This document shows positions 9,871-20,400 of a DNA stretch of 25,084 nucleotides, one piece after another. Below the pieces are notes generated by a model. That model was not told the DNA's origin, did no database searches, and worked only from the letters and a program-made list of their open reading frames with translations. Numbering within the stretch: position 1 is the stretch's first letter; every line of letters begins with the position of its first letter. The translations under genes were made by a program, and so were the position numbers. The DNA comes from Mesostigma viride (Eukaryota; Streptophyta; Mesostigmatophyceae; Mesostigmatales; Mesostigmataceae). The stretch is from NCBI GenBank assembly GCA_009746045.1, contig RPFO01001606.1, positions 1-25,084 of the forward strand. The letters run 5' to 3'.

Positions 9871-12800
9871 CGGCTGCTGCTGCGCGGCCCTGCGCGGTCG
9901 GAACGCGAATGGCGTGGTGTCCTGCCCCTCGCCCGTCCTCACACAGTCGTCGTCGTGCGGCGCCGCTGCCAGCGGTCGCGTCAGGGACTCCGTGTCGATG
10001 GCGACGTCGTCATCGCGCGACACATCGATGGGTCGGACGGGCGCTGCGTGCGAGGCACGCTCGTCCTGGCCATCGCCGTCGACGACGACGGGCGAACGCG
10101 GCGCGCGCTCTGCTTCCCGTGGCGCCGGCGCGTCCAAGGGGGCATCGGCCGCGTCGCCGAGGTCCTCGTCATAGTAGGCGGCGCCGGCCGCGGCCGCCAC
10201 CTCGTACGCGTACACCATCTCCGTGGCCGCCCCGCCCGCCAAGTCCCGGTCGCGCCGCCGCCGCGCCGGTCCCGTGCCGTCGCTGACCCACCAGCCGTCG
10301 GGCGTGTCGCAGGCGCGCTGCCAGAAAGAGAGGCGGTCGCCGGACGTGCGCTGGACGAAGCCGCAGAGGCGCAGGTCCACCTCGATTTCGTGGTCGTCGC
10401 CGAGGGCAAGCCAGTCTGAGAAGCGGTCCGGCGGGACCCTGCCCGCGCTAAGACCGCTTCGTCGGCAGCGCGGAACACGAGGCACGCGGGCAAGCGCCCG
10501 TGGAGTCTGCGCAAGCTCTGGCAACAGGCGAACCCGCACGCCGCGCACTCGCCCGTGGACACGCGCTCCTTGACGGCCGCCGCGATGAGATGCGTCAGGC
10601 CGCCCGTCGTGCGCGCCAAGTCGACCAAGGGCAGCTCGGTCTCGACGACCGTGCCGACAGGCTGGCCGCACGCGACGCACCACGGACCGCGCTCGACCAA
10701 CCGCGGGGCGTCGACGTGTGACAGCATGAGCTCCAGCGAGAACAGCAGCGACCCGTCGTCGCCGCGCCGCTCGAACGCCGCCAGCGCGCGTTCCAGCTCG
10801 CCGGACGCCGCGTCCACGTGCTGTTGCGTGCCCTGCGCGCGCTGCCACACGGCCATGAGCAGCGCCAGCGCAAACCGCGCGCCCACGTCCCCTGCGCCGC
10901 CCACCTGCCCCGCCCGGTCGAAGGTGACGCAGCGCAGGTCGCGCGCGGCGCTCTGCGCCTGGCAGCGGCACAGCACCGCGTACAGCAGCTCCAGCGGGGC
11001 GGACAGCGGCCCCTTGAACGCCACGTCGCTGCGCTGCCGCAGCGCGAGGCCCTCGCACGCGTCCTGCAGGTGCACGAAGTCCTGCCAACACTCCCGCACG
11101 ACGGCCGACTCGCTGTCCCCGACGAGCGTGTGCGCGGCGACGCCGTCGTCGCAGTCCATCTCGTCGAGCGCCGGCGTCGCGCCCGGCTGCTCATCCAGCA
11201 CGTAGCAGCAGGCGTCCGTCAGCCTCGCGAGCCGCGCCAAGTCGACGTGGTCGCGGTGGCTCACGCCGTCCAACTTGGCGAGCCCGTCCACCACCTCCCA
11301 CCGCGCGCCCGCTCGTCGACGGCGCAGCAGCACAAAGTGGCCGCCCGTGTGCTCGACCACGGCCCGCAGCCGCGCGGTCACGCGCACCTGCCGCCGCGCC
11401 GGCCCGACCGACAGGGTCAGCTGCATCGTCTCTGGCAGGCCCGCCCCGCGATAGGCGCCGGGCGGCAGCTGGTTCAGGCGGCCGAAGGGCAGCACGCGCG
11501 GCAGCTCGTCGTAGTGGCGCAGCGCGACGCAGTCCTTTTGCTGGCACAGACCGCAAGCCACGGGAACGTCCGGCGCGTACTCTCGGCACACCGACGCGAG
11601 GCGCGTCGCGACGTCCCACTCGTCATGGCAGTCGATGACCAACAGCGGCAGCTCCACCGGGCCGTCGTCCGACCTGACGCCGAGCTCGCAGGTGCGCTCG
11701 CCGCAGCGCGGGCCGCCGGCCGCCACGTGCTGCATCAGCATCCTCATGTTGTCATACGCGTCGTCCGGGTCGGCGGCCACTCGCCCGGGCAAGTGCCTGT
11801 CGAGCACGCGCAGCACCGCGTCGCGCCGCGCGTCCATTTCTCGGCCCCGCCCTTGCGCGACCCCAGCACGCAGCGCAGCAGCTCCAGCCCCAGCTCGCAG
11901 CCCCAGTCGTGGGGTTCTCCCGCGGCGCAGCACGTCAGGAATCGCAAGCCCGACACGGCGGGCGTCTGCAGCAGCAGCAGCAGCTCGCACACGAACTCGA
12001 GCGCCGCGTTCATGTGGCAGCAGTTGTCGCGCCAGGAAAACGTGCGCGTGCGGTCGGCGCACAGCCGGACGTGGCCGTGCGACGCCATCAGCCGATCGAA
12101 CATGGCGCAAGCGCCGCAACCCGTCCGCTCCTGGCAAGGAGCCACCTGAGCGGCAGCAGGGGCCGTGGCGTCCTCCTCGCGCCTCCTCTCTGCAGTGGCA
12201 GCGCGCTCGCCGGCAGCCCCGGGAGAGGTGGCTGCCTGCGAGGGCCACGACTCGCGCGTTGTCGCCGGGTCCTCGGCCGCTGTCACGGCGTACATGCACA
12301 CGAGTACGGGCTGCTCCAGGTCATCCAGCCGCAGCGTCTCCACAGTGACGCCGCCCGTGAGCGCGTCGACGACTCGGAACCGACCGGCCTCGCCGTCGAC
12401 GGCGGCAGAAAACGAGTCCGCTGCCGGCCCTTACCTGCACAAAGCCACGCAGGCGCGCGACCGCGGCGACCTCTTGCCCACGAGGGCCGTCCACGACGCG
12501 CACGTCAAGCGACGACGGCAGGCAGCCCCCCCGCACGCGCGCAAGTCCGCCCCGCCCGCGACGTGGAACAGCACGCTCGCAGGGAACCCGCCATCGAGGT
12601 GGCGCCCGCGGCTGGCGCCCGGCTCGCCGCAATCCACGCAGGCGCCATCCGGCGCCCGCGCCTCAGCAGCGCCGCCATGCGCTCCGCGAGCGTCCCCTCG
12701 CCCGCGCCGAGGTCGACCAAGTCGAGCGCGCTCTCGTCCGCCGCGGCCTCGCAGCGCGCGTCGACGCAGCACGGTGTGCGCTCGACCAACGTGTGCGCAT

Positions 12801-13458
12801 CCGCGTGCGCCAGCAACCGGCGCACCACGTCCGCGACGTCGCCGTCCCCGCCCAACAGCCCGCGCAGCTGCTCGCACTCGTCGCTCACCAGCAGCGGCGG
12901 CGAGCCGCCAACGTGCTCGCGCGACCACAGGAGCAACGTCATCGCGAACTCGGCGGGCGCAAGCGAGGCCGCCCCGAACCCGGCCAGGCCGTCCCTGCCC
13001 CCGTCAAAGCGCAGCCGGTCCTGCCCGCCCAGCTCGCCGCGCGCCCGCGACGCGCACAGCTTCGCGTACAGCGCCTCCACGGGGTCGCGGCGAGGCGGCG
13101 CGCCGAGTGGGACCCCTTGCAGTCGCGGCAGCAGCGCTCGGCACGCCGCGAGGACGCCGCGCACGTGTGTCAGGAGACCCTCGACGTCCCGGCCATGCTC
13201 GCGCGCCGTCCCCACGAGCGTTGGGTCTGCAGGGTCCGCTGTCCCAAGGATGGGGTCACCCGGCACGCCGGCGGCCGCAGCGGCGTGCGGTGCGGCGTCC
13301 CCGTGCGTTCCAGCCGGCACCTGACCCGCCACCGCCGGGACAGGCCCGCCCGGCGCGGCGTCGACGGTCGTCTCGCGCCCGTCAGCGGGACCGCGCTCCG
13401 AATCCTTTGAGGCATCGTTGTCTCCAACGTCCTCCTCCTCGTCCGACGAAAACACCAT
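8923..13458 (-). CDS. Four-domain USP (peptidase C19)-like protein, frame-disrupted
   Basis: A single long minus-strand coding region with extreme GC3, start ATG at 13458 (MVFSSDEEEDVGDND) and stop TGA at 8923-8925. It encodes four tandem domains built on the USP plan: Cys box, Cys-rich finger, LP-x-x-L strand, then His box and Asp. Domains 1 and 3 resemble each other and lack the catalytic residues; domains 2 and 4 resemble each other and keep them. USPs cleave ubiquitin from proteins, so domains 2 and 4 could be active deubiquitinases; substrate unknown. Five single-base frame changes are needed (near 12,655, 12,530, 12,415, 11,855, 10,440). An upstream in-frame ATG at 13533 falls in satellite-derived sequence and is less likely. 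Alternative: another papain-fold family. The gene could be a decayed copy or intact with sequencing indels. Confidence 0.65.
10200..11115 (-). CDS. USP-like pseudo-domain 3
   Basis: The region starts around ECWQDFVHLQDACEG, then PLELLYAVLCRCQAQ in place of a Cys box with no N-x-C. FALALLMAVWQRAQ follows, then the finger WCVACGQPVG and GECAACGFACC around ETELPLVDLARTTGG. LPACLVFRAADEAVL continues, after a frame change near 10,440 (one base short in a GGG), into RFSDWLALGDDHEIEVDLRL, CGFVQRTSGDRLSFW and GWWVSDG. The His-box histidine is absent. Sequence and motif order match domain 1, including LVER before the first Cys pair. An acidic linker (AYYDEDLGDAADAPLD and onward) connects it to domain 4. 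Confidence 0.6.
11180..12045 (-). CDS. USP-like domain 2, catalytic residues present
   Basis: The Cys box is WRDNCCHMNAALEF; aligned with the USP consensus N-T-C-Y-M-N the nucleophile is the second Cys (codon 12017-12019). A helical stretch LGLELLRCVLGSRKG follows, then a frame change near 11,855 (one missing base beside a GGGG run), REMDARRDAVLRVLDRHLPG, and the finger VACGLCQQKDC. GLPETMQLTLSVG precedes the His box EHTGGHFVLLRR (His codon 11337-11339), followed by RWEVVDG with Asp at 11286-11288. The GGHF...W-x-x-x-D spacing is that of USPs. It pairs with domain 1 upstream. Confidence 0.65.
12285..13458 (-). CDS. USP-like protein, N-terminal tail and pseudo-domain 1
   Basis: The first 120 or so residues are a low-complexity acidic then Ala/Pro-rich tail. 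The domain follows with PVEALYAKLCASRARGELGG where a Cys box would lie; no Asn-x-Cys is present. LVERTPCCVDARC and ACVDCGEP form the finger Cys pairs, FPASVLFHV and LPSSLDVRVVDG the following strands, and FRVVDALTGG sits where the Asp box should be; no GH[YF] is seen. It aligns by eye with domain 3. The frame changes near 12,655 and 12,530 (seven-G run) fit one missing base each, and one near 12,415 fits one extra base. A splice reading at 12,415 would need a 14-bp intron and was dismissed. Confidence 0.55.
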
Positions 13459-13528
13459 CGCGGCCTGCGACCGCGCAATCGACAAGCACCGTGAACGCGA
13501 TCGCGAGTGGGCAGGCGAGGTCAGCAAA

Positions 13529-14303
13529 CGCATGCCAGAGGGGGCCATGGTCCCTTGCGCGCCATGCAATAACGCTAGTGTGGCGGAAGGCTGCCTACCG
13601 TTAGGGGTGGGCCAGCTTGGATTGGGCTGAAACTTGGGAGCAGCCTTGCCCCACACTAGTCCATCATGTGGGCAAAGTGGGGCCTTGCAGGTCAATCGTT
13701 TGGGGATGGCGCATTGCCAGGGGGTGCCATGGTCCCTTGCGTGCGCTAGCACGTGCCCACCTTAGGGTGGCCATGGTCCTAAATATGCAAACGAGCTTGG
13801 ATTGGGCTGAAACTTGGGAGGAGGCTTGCCCCACACTAGTCCATCATGTGTGCAAAGTGGGGGCTCGCAGGTCCATCGTTTGGGGGGGTGGACATGGCCA
13901 GGCGGTGCATGGTGCCTAGCGCGCGCTAGCACGTGCCCACCCTTAGAGGTGAGCCATGGTCCTAAAACATGCAAACGAGCTTGGATTGGGCTGAAACTTG
14001 GGAGGAGGCTTCCCCCATACTAGTCCATCATGTGTGCAAAGTGGGGGCTCGCAGGTCTATCGTTTGGGGGGGTGGACATGGCCAGGGGGTGCGATGGTCC
14101 CTAGCGCGCGCTAGCACGTGCCCACCCTTAGAGGTGGGCCAGGGTCCTAAAATATGAAAACGAGCTTGGATTGGCTGAAACTTGGGAGGAGGCATGCCCC
14201 ACACTAGTCCATCATGTGTGCAAAGTGGGGGCTCGCAGGTCCATCGTTTGGGGGGGTGGACATGGCCAGGCGGTGCCATGGTGCCTCGCGCGCGCTAGCA
14301 CGT
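13529..14303. repeat. 185-bp satellite, about four units, between the two genes
   Basis: Same satellite and orientation as the array at 17,902-20,272. It starts with the same variant half unit (AACGCATGCCAGAGGGGGCC onward), so both arrays share their left junction. The unit following that half unit is shortened (about 20 bp missing after GGGCCA). The array ends at GCTAGCACGTGCCC and gives way to unique sequence. It occupies the whole spacer between the Rep-helicase stop and the USP-like start, so it could hold the 3' end of one transcript and the promoter of the other (inference). Confidence 0.93.
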
Positions 14304-14367
14304 GCCCTGCACCGAGAGCGCGCTGGCAACGGCTAGCAAGGGAAGTGGAAGAGTCACCGCTGCAAGC

Positions 14368-14499
14368 TCAAAGACCCACCGCTATCGCGTCGCGCTCCTC
14401 CATCGTGAAATCCGGAGGGCATTTCGCTCCCACGGGCACGTGCCCGATTTCAGGGCCCGATCGGATATCCGCGTACGAGTGGTCCGAGTCGTCATCGTC
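14368..14499 (-). CDS. Rep-helicase terminal exon
   Basis: Forty-three codons and a TGA stop (14368-14370), starting [15 protein letters not shown] after CTTGCAG and ending ERDAIAVGL. The phase is 0. It closes the acidic tail. The satellite block between the two genes begins about 65 bp downstream (ending near 14,303), so the 3' untranslated region of this gene probably runs into the satellite. Confidence 0.65.
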   Translation of the reverse strand, partial: DDDDSDHSYADIRSGPEIGHVPVGAKCPPDFTMEERDAIAVGL

Positions 14500-17400
14500 C
14501 TGCAAGGGAAAAATCGCACGACACGCAACCGCATCGAACGGCGATCGGCTCAGCGTCCCTGGACGCGTGGCGCGCGCAGCAAAGGTAGGCGGAGGTAGGA
14601 AACGCGCGTCAAGAAAGACAGCGGCACCGGGAAACGTACGTAGGGGTAGTCGTCGAATTGACCCACGCAGTCGCGAAAGTCCTCGAGGGCGGCGCCCAGC
14701 CCGGAGTCGTTGTCCTGTGAGGGTCGGCAAGCGATCGCGGAGGCGAATGTGAGCAACAAAAAGGAGGACGAGTGGACGCGGAACAGGGCGCTAGCACGCG
14801 AGATGGGCCAGCAGCACTCACCTCCTCGCAAAAGTCGTCGGGCGCCGACGGCGCGTCGCAGCGGTCGTCGTCAAGCGGGTCGCCGTACTCGTCCAGCCCC
14901 TGAGCGCCAAAACAACGCGGCACGCACACGGCCACGCACGAGGTCACACGCGCACGAGATGCGTCAGCAGCGGGCGCGCACGCTCGGTGCAGCCAAGGGA
15001 GGCTTTCATCTCGTGACGACGGCGGCGGCATATGCTTACCATATCCTCACAGTCAGCATATGCTTACCATATCCTCACAGTCGCCTAGGTCGGGCACGCC
15101 CTCGTTTTCGTCGCTGTCGCCACCCTCGTACAAAAGCAGCTCGGGCTCCTCAGGCTCGCCGTCGGACATCAAGCCGTCCTGCCGCAGGATGTCGCGATCG
15201 TGTTCGCCGTCGCTCTCCAGCATGAAGTCCGCCCACAGTGGCTCCTCGACGACCTGCCTCCACCGCCTCTTGGCCGCGTCATCGGCGCACGCCTGGTCGG
15301 CCTCCGCGCACGCCTCGTCGTCCCCGAGCTCCCACGTGTCCTCGTCGTCGGGGTTGTCGTACTCGTTGTCCTGGGGCTCGCCGCTCATCGGGTCCGGCAG
15401 CTCCCAGTCGTCGGATGCCTGTGCGCGGCGCCGGCCTCGCTGGCGCCTCCGGATGCGCGCCTTGACGCGGTCCTCCGCCTTGTTGCGCATGTTGATGCCC
15501 GCGCCCTGCAAGATCGTCCAGTTGACGATGTTCCTGCTGTAGCCGACGCCGTCGAACTCGTAGCCGAACAAGCCCCGGATGTGCCCCCTCGCGCCCACGC
15601 GCGTGAGCGCCGTGTAAAGCTGGCCGTGCGCGAACACGTCGTGCTTGAGCCAGAGGCCGACGCGTTCCAGCGTCTGCCCCTGGCACTTGTTGATCGTGAC
15701 CGCATACGCCAGCTGCGCGACGACCATACAAACGCGCGGACGTAAGCAAGCAAGACATCGAGGAAAGCGAGGGAGCATTCAGCCAAGGCCACCGCAAGTC
15801 ATACGATCGCAAGGCGCGAGCCGACATCGCAAGCAACGACACCGCATGGCGCTCACCCCGCCCCTCCCTGCGCGCGCCCACGTACCTTGAAAGGGTAGGC
15901 CATCCTGAGGATCTTGAACTTGTCGGCGTCGATGCTGAACGCGATCCGCGGGATCGCGTGCAGCTCCCCGTCCGGCGTCTTCACGAGGAACGCGCCGTCT
16001 TGCTCGTCTACGAGCTCGACGCGCGTCCCATTCTGCAACCTGTCCTTGTGGGACAGGTTGCGCGTGATCATGGCCACGGCGCCCACCTTCCACTTGAACT
16101 CGTGGTCGGGGACGCCGTCTTGACGCGCGCAGTTGAGGGTCCTCATGGAGACCCTCTCCCCCGACTTGGCGACGCGGTCGTGGCTGAACGTGCTGCGCTC
16201 CTGGTTCTCCAGCTTGGCCAGGACAGCCGCGTTGATGTCGTCGCACGCCTTGTTGGTCACCGCGACGATCGAGGACCGCATGCACGCGTTCGCGTCGTTG
16301 ACGTTGGGGAACGTGTGCGCGATCAGCTCGTCCTCGTCCTTGACCGGCTGCACCATGCGCAGCGGGATCATCGCCACCTCCTGGTGCGTGCGGTCGTCGA
16401 TCACCGCCTCGTACGCGACGTTGTCCATGCCGACGTCGGCGACAAACTGCGCGTACTCCGGGTCCTCGCGCGCGCGGTAGTTGAACTCGAGCGGCAGCCG
16501 GTGCACGCCCACCCACTGCGGCGACCGCACCGCGCTGGCGTCGGCCGTCGCCAGCTCGCTGGCGCCCTTGACGACGGGCGCCACCTGCCGGAAGTCGCCG
16601 GCGAAGATGACGACCTTGCCGCCGAACGGCTCCTTGACAAAGGTGAGCTCGACCAGCAGCTCGTGCAAGAGATGGATCAGCTCCACGTTCATCATGCCGA
16701 TCTCGTCGACGACGAGCGCGTGCGCCTCCAACAGCGTGCGCCCCCTGGCGGAGTTGCGCGTCACGCGGCAGCCGTACTCGAGGTCGAGCTCGAGCGGGAA
16801 CCCGCACGCGTGATGCGACGTGTGGCCGCCCCACATCTGCAGCGACGCGACGCCCGTGAACGCCATCGGCACCACCTTGAAGCCGTCGCGCGCGGACTGC
16901 TGCATCGCCGCGTTGATGACCATGGTCTTGCCCGTGCCCGCGGGCCCGTCCACGAACAGCCGGCGGTCCGGGCTGAGCCCCTTGATCGCCAGCAGCAAGG
17001 TCTCGTACGCCTCGCGCTGCACGAGAGAGAACTTGCTCAGGTCGGGCGCGAGGATGTTCGCGTCGTCGTCGTCGTCGTGCTTGCGCTTGCGCCGGCACAC
17101 GTCCTCGCCCCTGTCGCGGCGGCACTTGAGCACGGGCTCCAGCTCCCAGACGTCGTAGCCGTAGGCCGACAGCCGCTTGTCCAGGTAGGCGAGCGTGCGC
17201 GCGAGCGCGGCCTCGCGGTCCTCGAGCGTGATGGGCTGCTTGGCTCTGCGGCCCACCCCGCCGTGCACGTCCTCGTACGCGTAGAACAGGTGGTCCTTCA
17301 TCATCTCCTCCTTGAACCGCCACAGCGCGCTCATCGTGCTCAGCTTCTGCAGCACGAGGATGACGAACAGCCGCCGCATCGCGTACGGCGTCTCCAGCCG

Positions 17401-20400
17401 GCGCGCGGCGATGCGCATGCTCTCCACCGCCGCGTCGTCGTCCTCGAGCAGGCCCAGCCGCCGGCACGCCATCTCGTTACTGAGCAACACGCCGCCCACG
17501 GTGCGCAGCTCCTCGAACGAGTGCGCGGCGCGCTTCTCCAGCAGCACGCGCAGGTAGAAGAGCTCGGGGTTGCGCAGGTCGGGGTCGTACATGCGCGTGA
17601 AGACGCGCGTCACGCGCGGCATGAGCCACCATCGCGCCGTGTGGCCCTCGCACACGATCACCTGCGAGCGCCAGCACAAGATCGCAGCCGCCGCGGTCGG
17701 TTAGCACACGCCCCCTCCCCAAGCACGCTACATCAAACGAATGGAAAACAATGGCGACAATTCGACAATGACGCACCTCGTTGTTGACGTCCCTCAACGC
17801 GCGCTCGGGAGCTTGCCATTTCAGCTGCAGGACCCCACCGACGCATGAAGCATCCCAATAGCGAAAGGTGAGAAAAAACGCGCACCAAGACAACCCATGC
17901 AATAACGCATGCCAGAGGGGGCCATGGTCCCTTGCGCGCCATGCAATAACGCTAGTGTGGGGGAAGGCTGCCTACCGTTAGGGGTGGGCCATGGTCCTAA
18001 AACATGCAAACGAGCTCGGATTGGCCTGAAACTTGGGAGGAGGCATGCCCCACACTAGTCCATCATGTGTGCAAAGTGGGGGCTCGCAGGTCTATCGTTT
18101 GGGGGAGTGGACATGGCCAGGGGGTGCCATGGTCCCTAGCGCGCGCTAGCACGTGCCCACCGTTAGGGGTGGGCCAGGGTCCTAAAATATGCAAACGAGG
18201 TTGGATTGGGCTGAAACTTGGGAGGAGGCATGCCCCACACTAGTCCATCATGTGTGCAAAGTGGGGGCTCGCAGGTCCATCGTTTGGGGGGGTGGACATG
18301 GCCAGGCGGTGCGATGGTCCCTAGCGCGCGCTAGCACGTGCCCACCGTTAGGGGTGGGCCAGGGTCCTAAAATATGCAAACGAGCTTGGATTGGGCTGAA
18401 ACTTGGGAGGAGGCATGCCCCACACTAGTCCATCATGTGTGCAAAGTGGGGGCTCGCAGGTCCATCGTTTGGGGGGGTGGACATGGCCAGGTGGTGCCAT
18501 GGTCCCTAGCGCGCCGACAGCACGTGCCCACCGTTAGGGGTGGGCCAGGGTCCTAAAACATGCAAACGAGCTTGGATTGGCCTGAAACTTGGGAGGAGGC
18601 TTCCCCCCCCCTAGTCCATCATGTGGGCAAAGTGGGGGCTCGCAGGTCATCGTTTGGGGGGTGGACATTGCCAGGGGGTGCCATGGTCCCTACGCGCGCT
18701 AGCACGTGCCCACCGTTAGGGGTGGGCCAGGGTCCTACAATATGCAAACGAGCTTGGATTGGGCTGAAACTTGGGAGGAGGCTTCCCCCATACTAGTCCA
18801 TCATGTGTGCAAAGTGGGGGCTCGCAGGTCCATCGTTTGGGGGGGTGGACATTGCCAGGGGTGCCATGGTCCCTAGCGCGCGCGAGCACGTGCCCACCGT
18901 TAGAGGGGCCAGGGTCCTAAATATGCAAACGAGCTTGGATTGGGCTGAAACTTGGGAGGAGGCATGCCCCACACTAGTCCATCATGTGTGCAAAGTGGGG
19001 GCTCGCAGGTCCATCGTTTGGGGGGTGGACATGGCCAGGGGTGCGATGGTCCCTAGAGGCGCTAGCACGTGCCCACCGTTAGAGGTGGGCCAGGGTCCTA
19101 AAACATACAAACGAGCTTGGATTGGGCTGAAACTTGGGAGGAGGCATGCCCCACACTAGTCCATCATGTGTCAAAGTGGGGGCTCGCAGGTCCATCGTTT
19201 GGGGGGGTGGCATTGCCAGGGGTGCGATGGTCCCTAGAGCACGCTAGCACGTGCCCACCCTTAGAGACGGGCCAGGGTCCTAAATATGCAAACGAGCTTG
19301 GATTGGGCTGAAACTTGGGAGGAGGCATGCCCCACACTAGTCCATCATGTGTGCAAAGTGGGGGCTCGCAGGTCCATCGTTTGGGGGGGTGGACATGGCC
19401 AGGGGTGCGATGGTCCCTAGAGGGCGCTAGCACGTGCCCACCGTTAGAGGTGGGCCAGGGTCCTAAAACATACAAACGAGCTTGGATTGGGCTGAAACTT
19501 GGGAGGAGGCATGCCCCACACTAGTCCATCATGTGCTCAAAGTGGGGGCTCGCAGGTCCATCGTTTGGGGGGGGTGGCATTGCCAGGGGGTGCGATGGTC
19601 CCTAGAGCACGCTAGCACGTGCCCACCCTTAGAGGTGGGCCATGGTCCTAAAATATGCAAACGAGCTTGGATTGGGCTGAAACTTGGGAGGAGGCATGCC
19701 CCACACTAGTCCATCATGTGGGCAAAGTGGGGGCTCGCAGGTCCATCGTTTCGGCGGGTGGACATGGCCAGGGGTGCGATGGTCCCTAGCGCGCGCTAGC
19801 ACGTGCCCACCGTTAGGGGTGGGCCAGGGTCCTAAAATATGCAAACGAGCTTGGATTGGGCTGAAACTTGGGAGGAGGCTTCCCCATACTAGTCCATCAT
19901 GTGTGCAAAGTGGGGGCTCGCAGGTCCATCGTTTCGGCGGGTGGACATTGCCAGGGGTGCGATGGTCCCTAGCGCGCGCTAGCACGTGCCCACCGTTAGG
20001 GGTGGGCCAGGGTCCTAAAATATGCAAACGAGCTTGGATTGGGCTGAAACTTGGGAGGAGGCTTCCCCCATACTAGTCCATCATGTGTGCAAAGTGGGAG
20101 CTCGCAGGTCCATCGTTTGGGGGGGGTGGACCTTGCCAGGGGTTGCCATGGTCCCTAGCGCGCGCGAGCATGTGCCCACCGTTAGAGGTGGGCCAGGGTC
20201 CTAAAACATACAAACGAGCTTGGATTGGGCTGAAACTTGGGAGGAGGCATGCCCCACACTAGTCCATCATCGTGGCCCACCCCTGACGATAGGCAGTGGC
20301 AGCGCACTCACCGATACGGTGGAGGTTCGCTTGTCTCCCATGAACTTGCGCATGACGAACTTCTTGTGGAAGTCGGAGTACTTGAGCGCGTTCATCCCGG

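Noticed and set aside
8878-10419. 513-codon plus-strand open frame over the USP-like gene
   Set aside because: Antisense shadow of GC-rich coding sequence. The minus strand carries recognisable motifs and the plus-strand translation is Arg/Ala-rich without any.
12415-12440. Intron in the USP-like gene at GTAAGG
   Set aside because: The only AG that restores the frame would give an intron of about 14 bp. Comparison with domain 3 (GFVQRTSGDRLSF) shows that the sequence continues as coding, so a one-base frame change is simpler.
13617-14157. Small repeated frames reading [16 protein letters not shown] in the satellite
   Set aside because: The same frame recurs in each 185-bp unit, shifts frame between units because 185 is not a multiple of three, and ends at the same TAG. 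It is a property of the satellite, not a gene.
15958-17787. 609-codon plus-strand open frame over the helicase exon
   Set aside because: Antisense shadow. The helicase motifs I-V are on the minus strand, and the plus frame also runs across a splice site.
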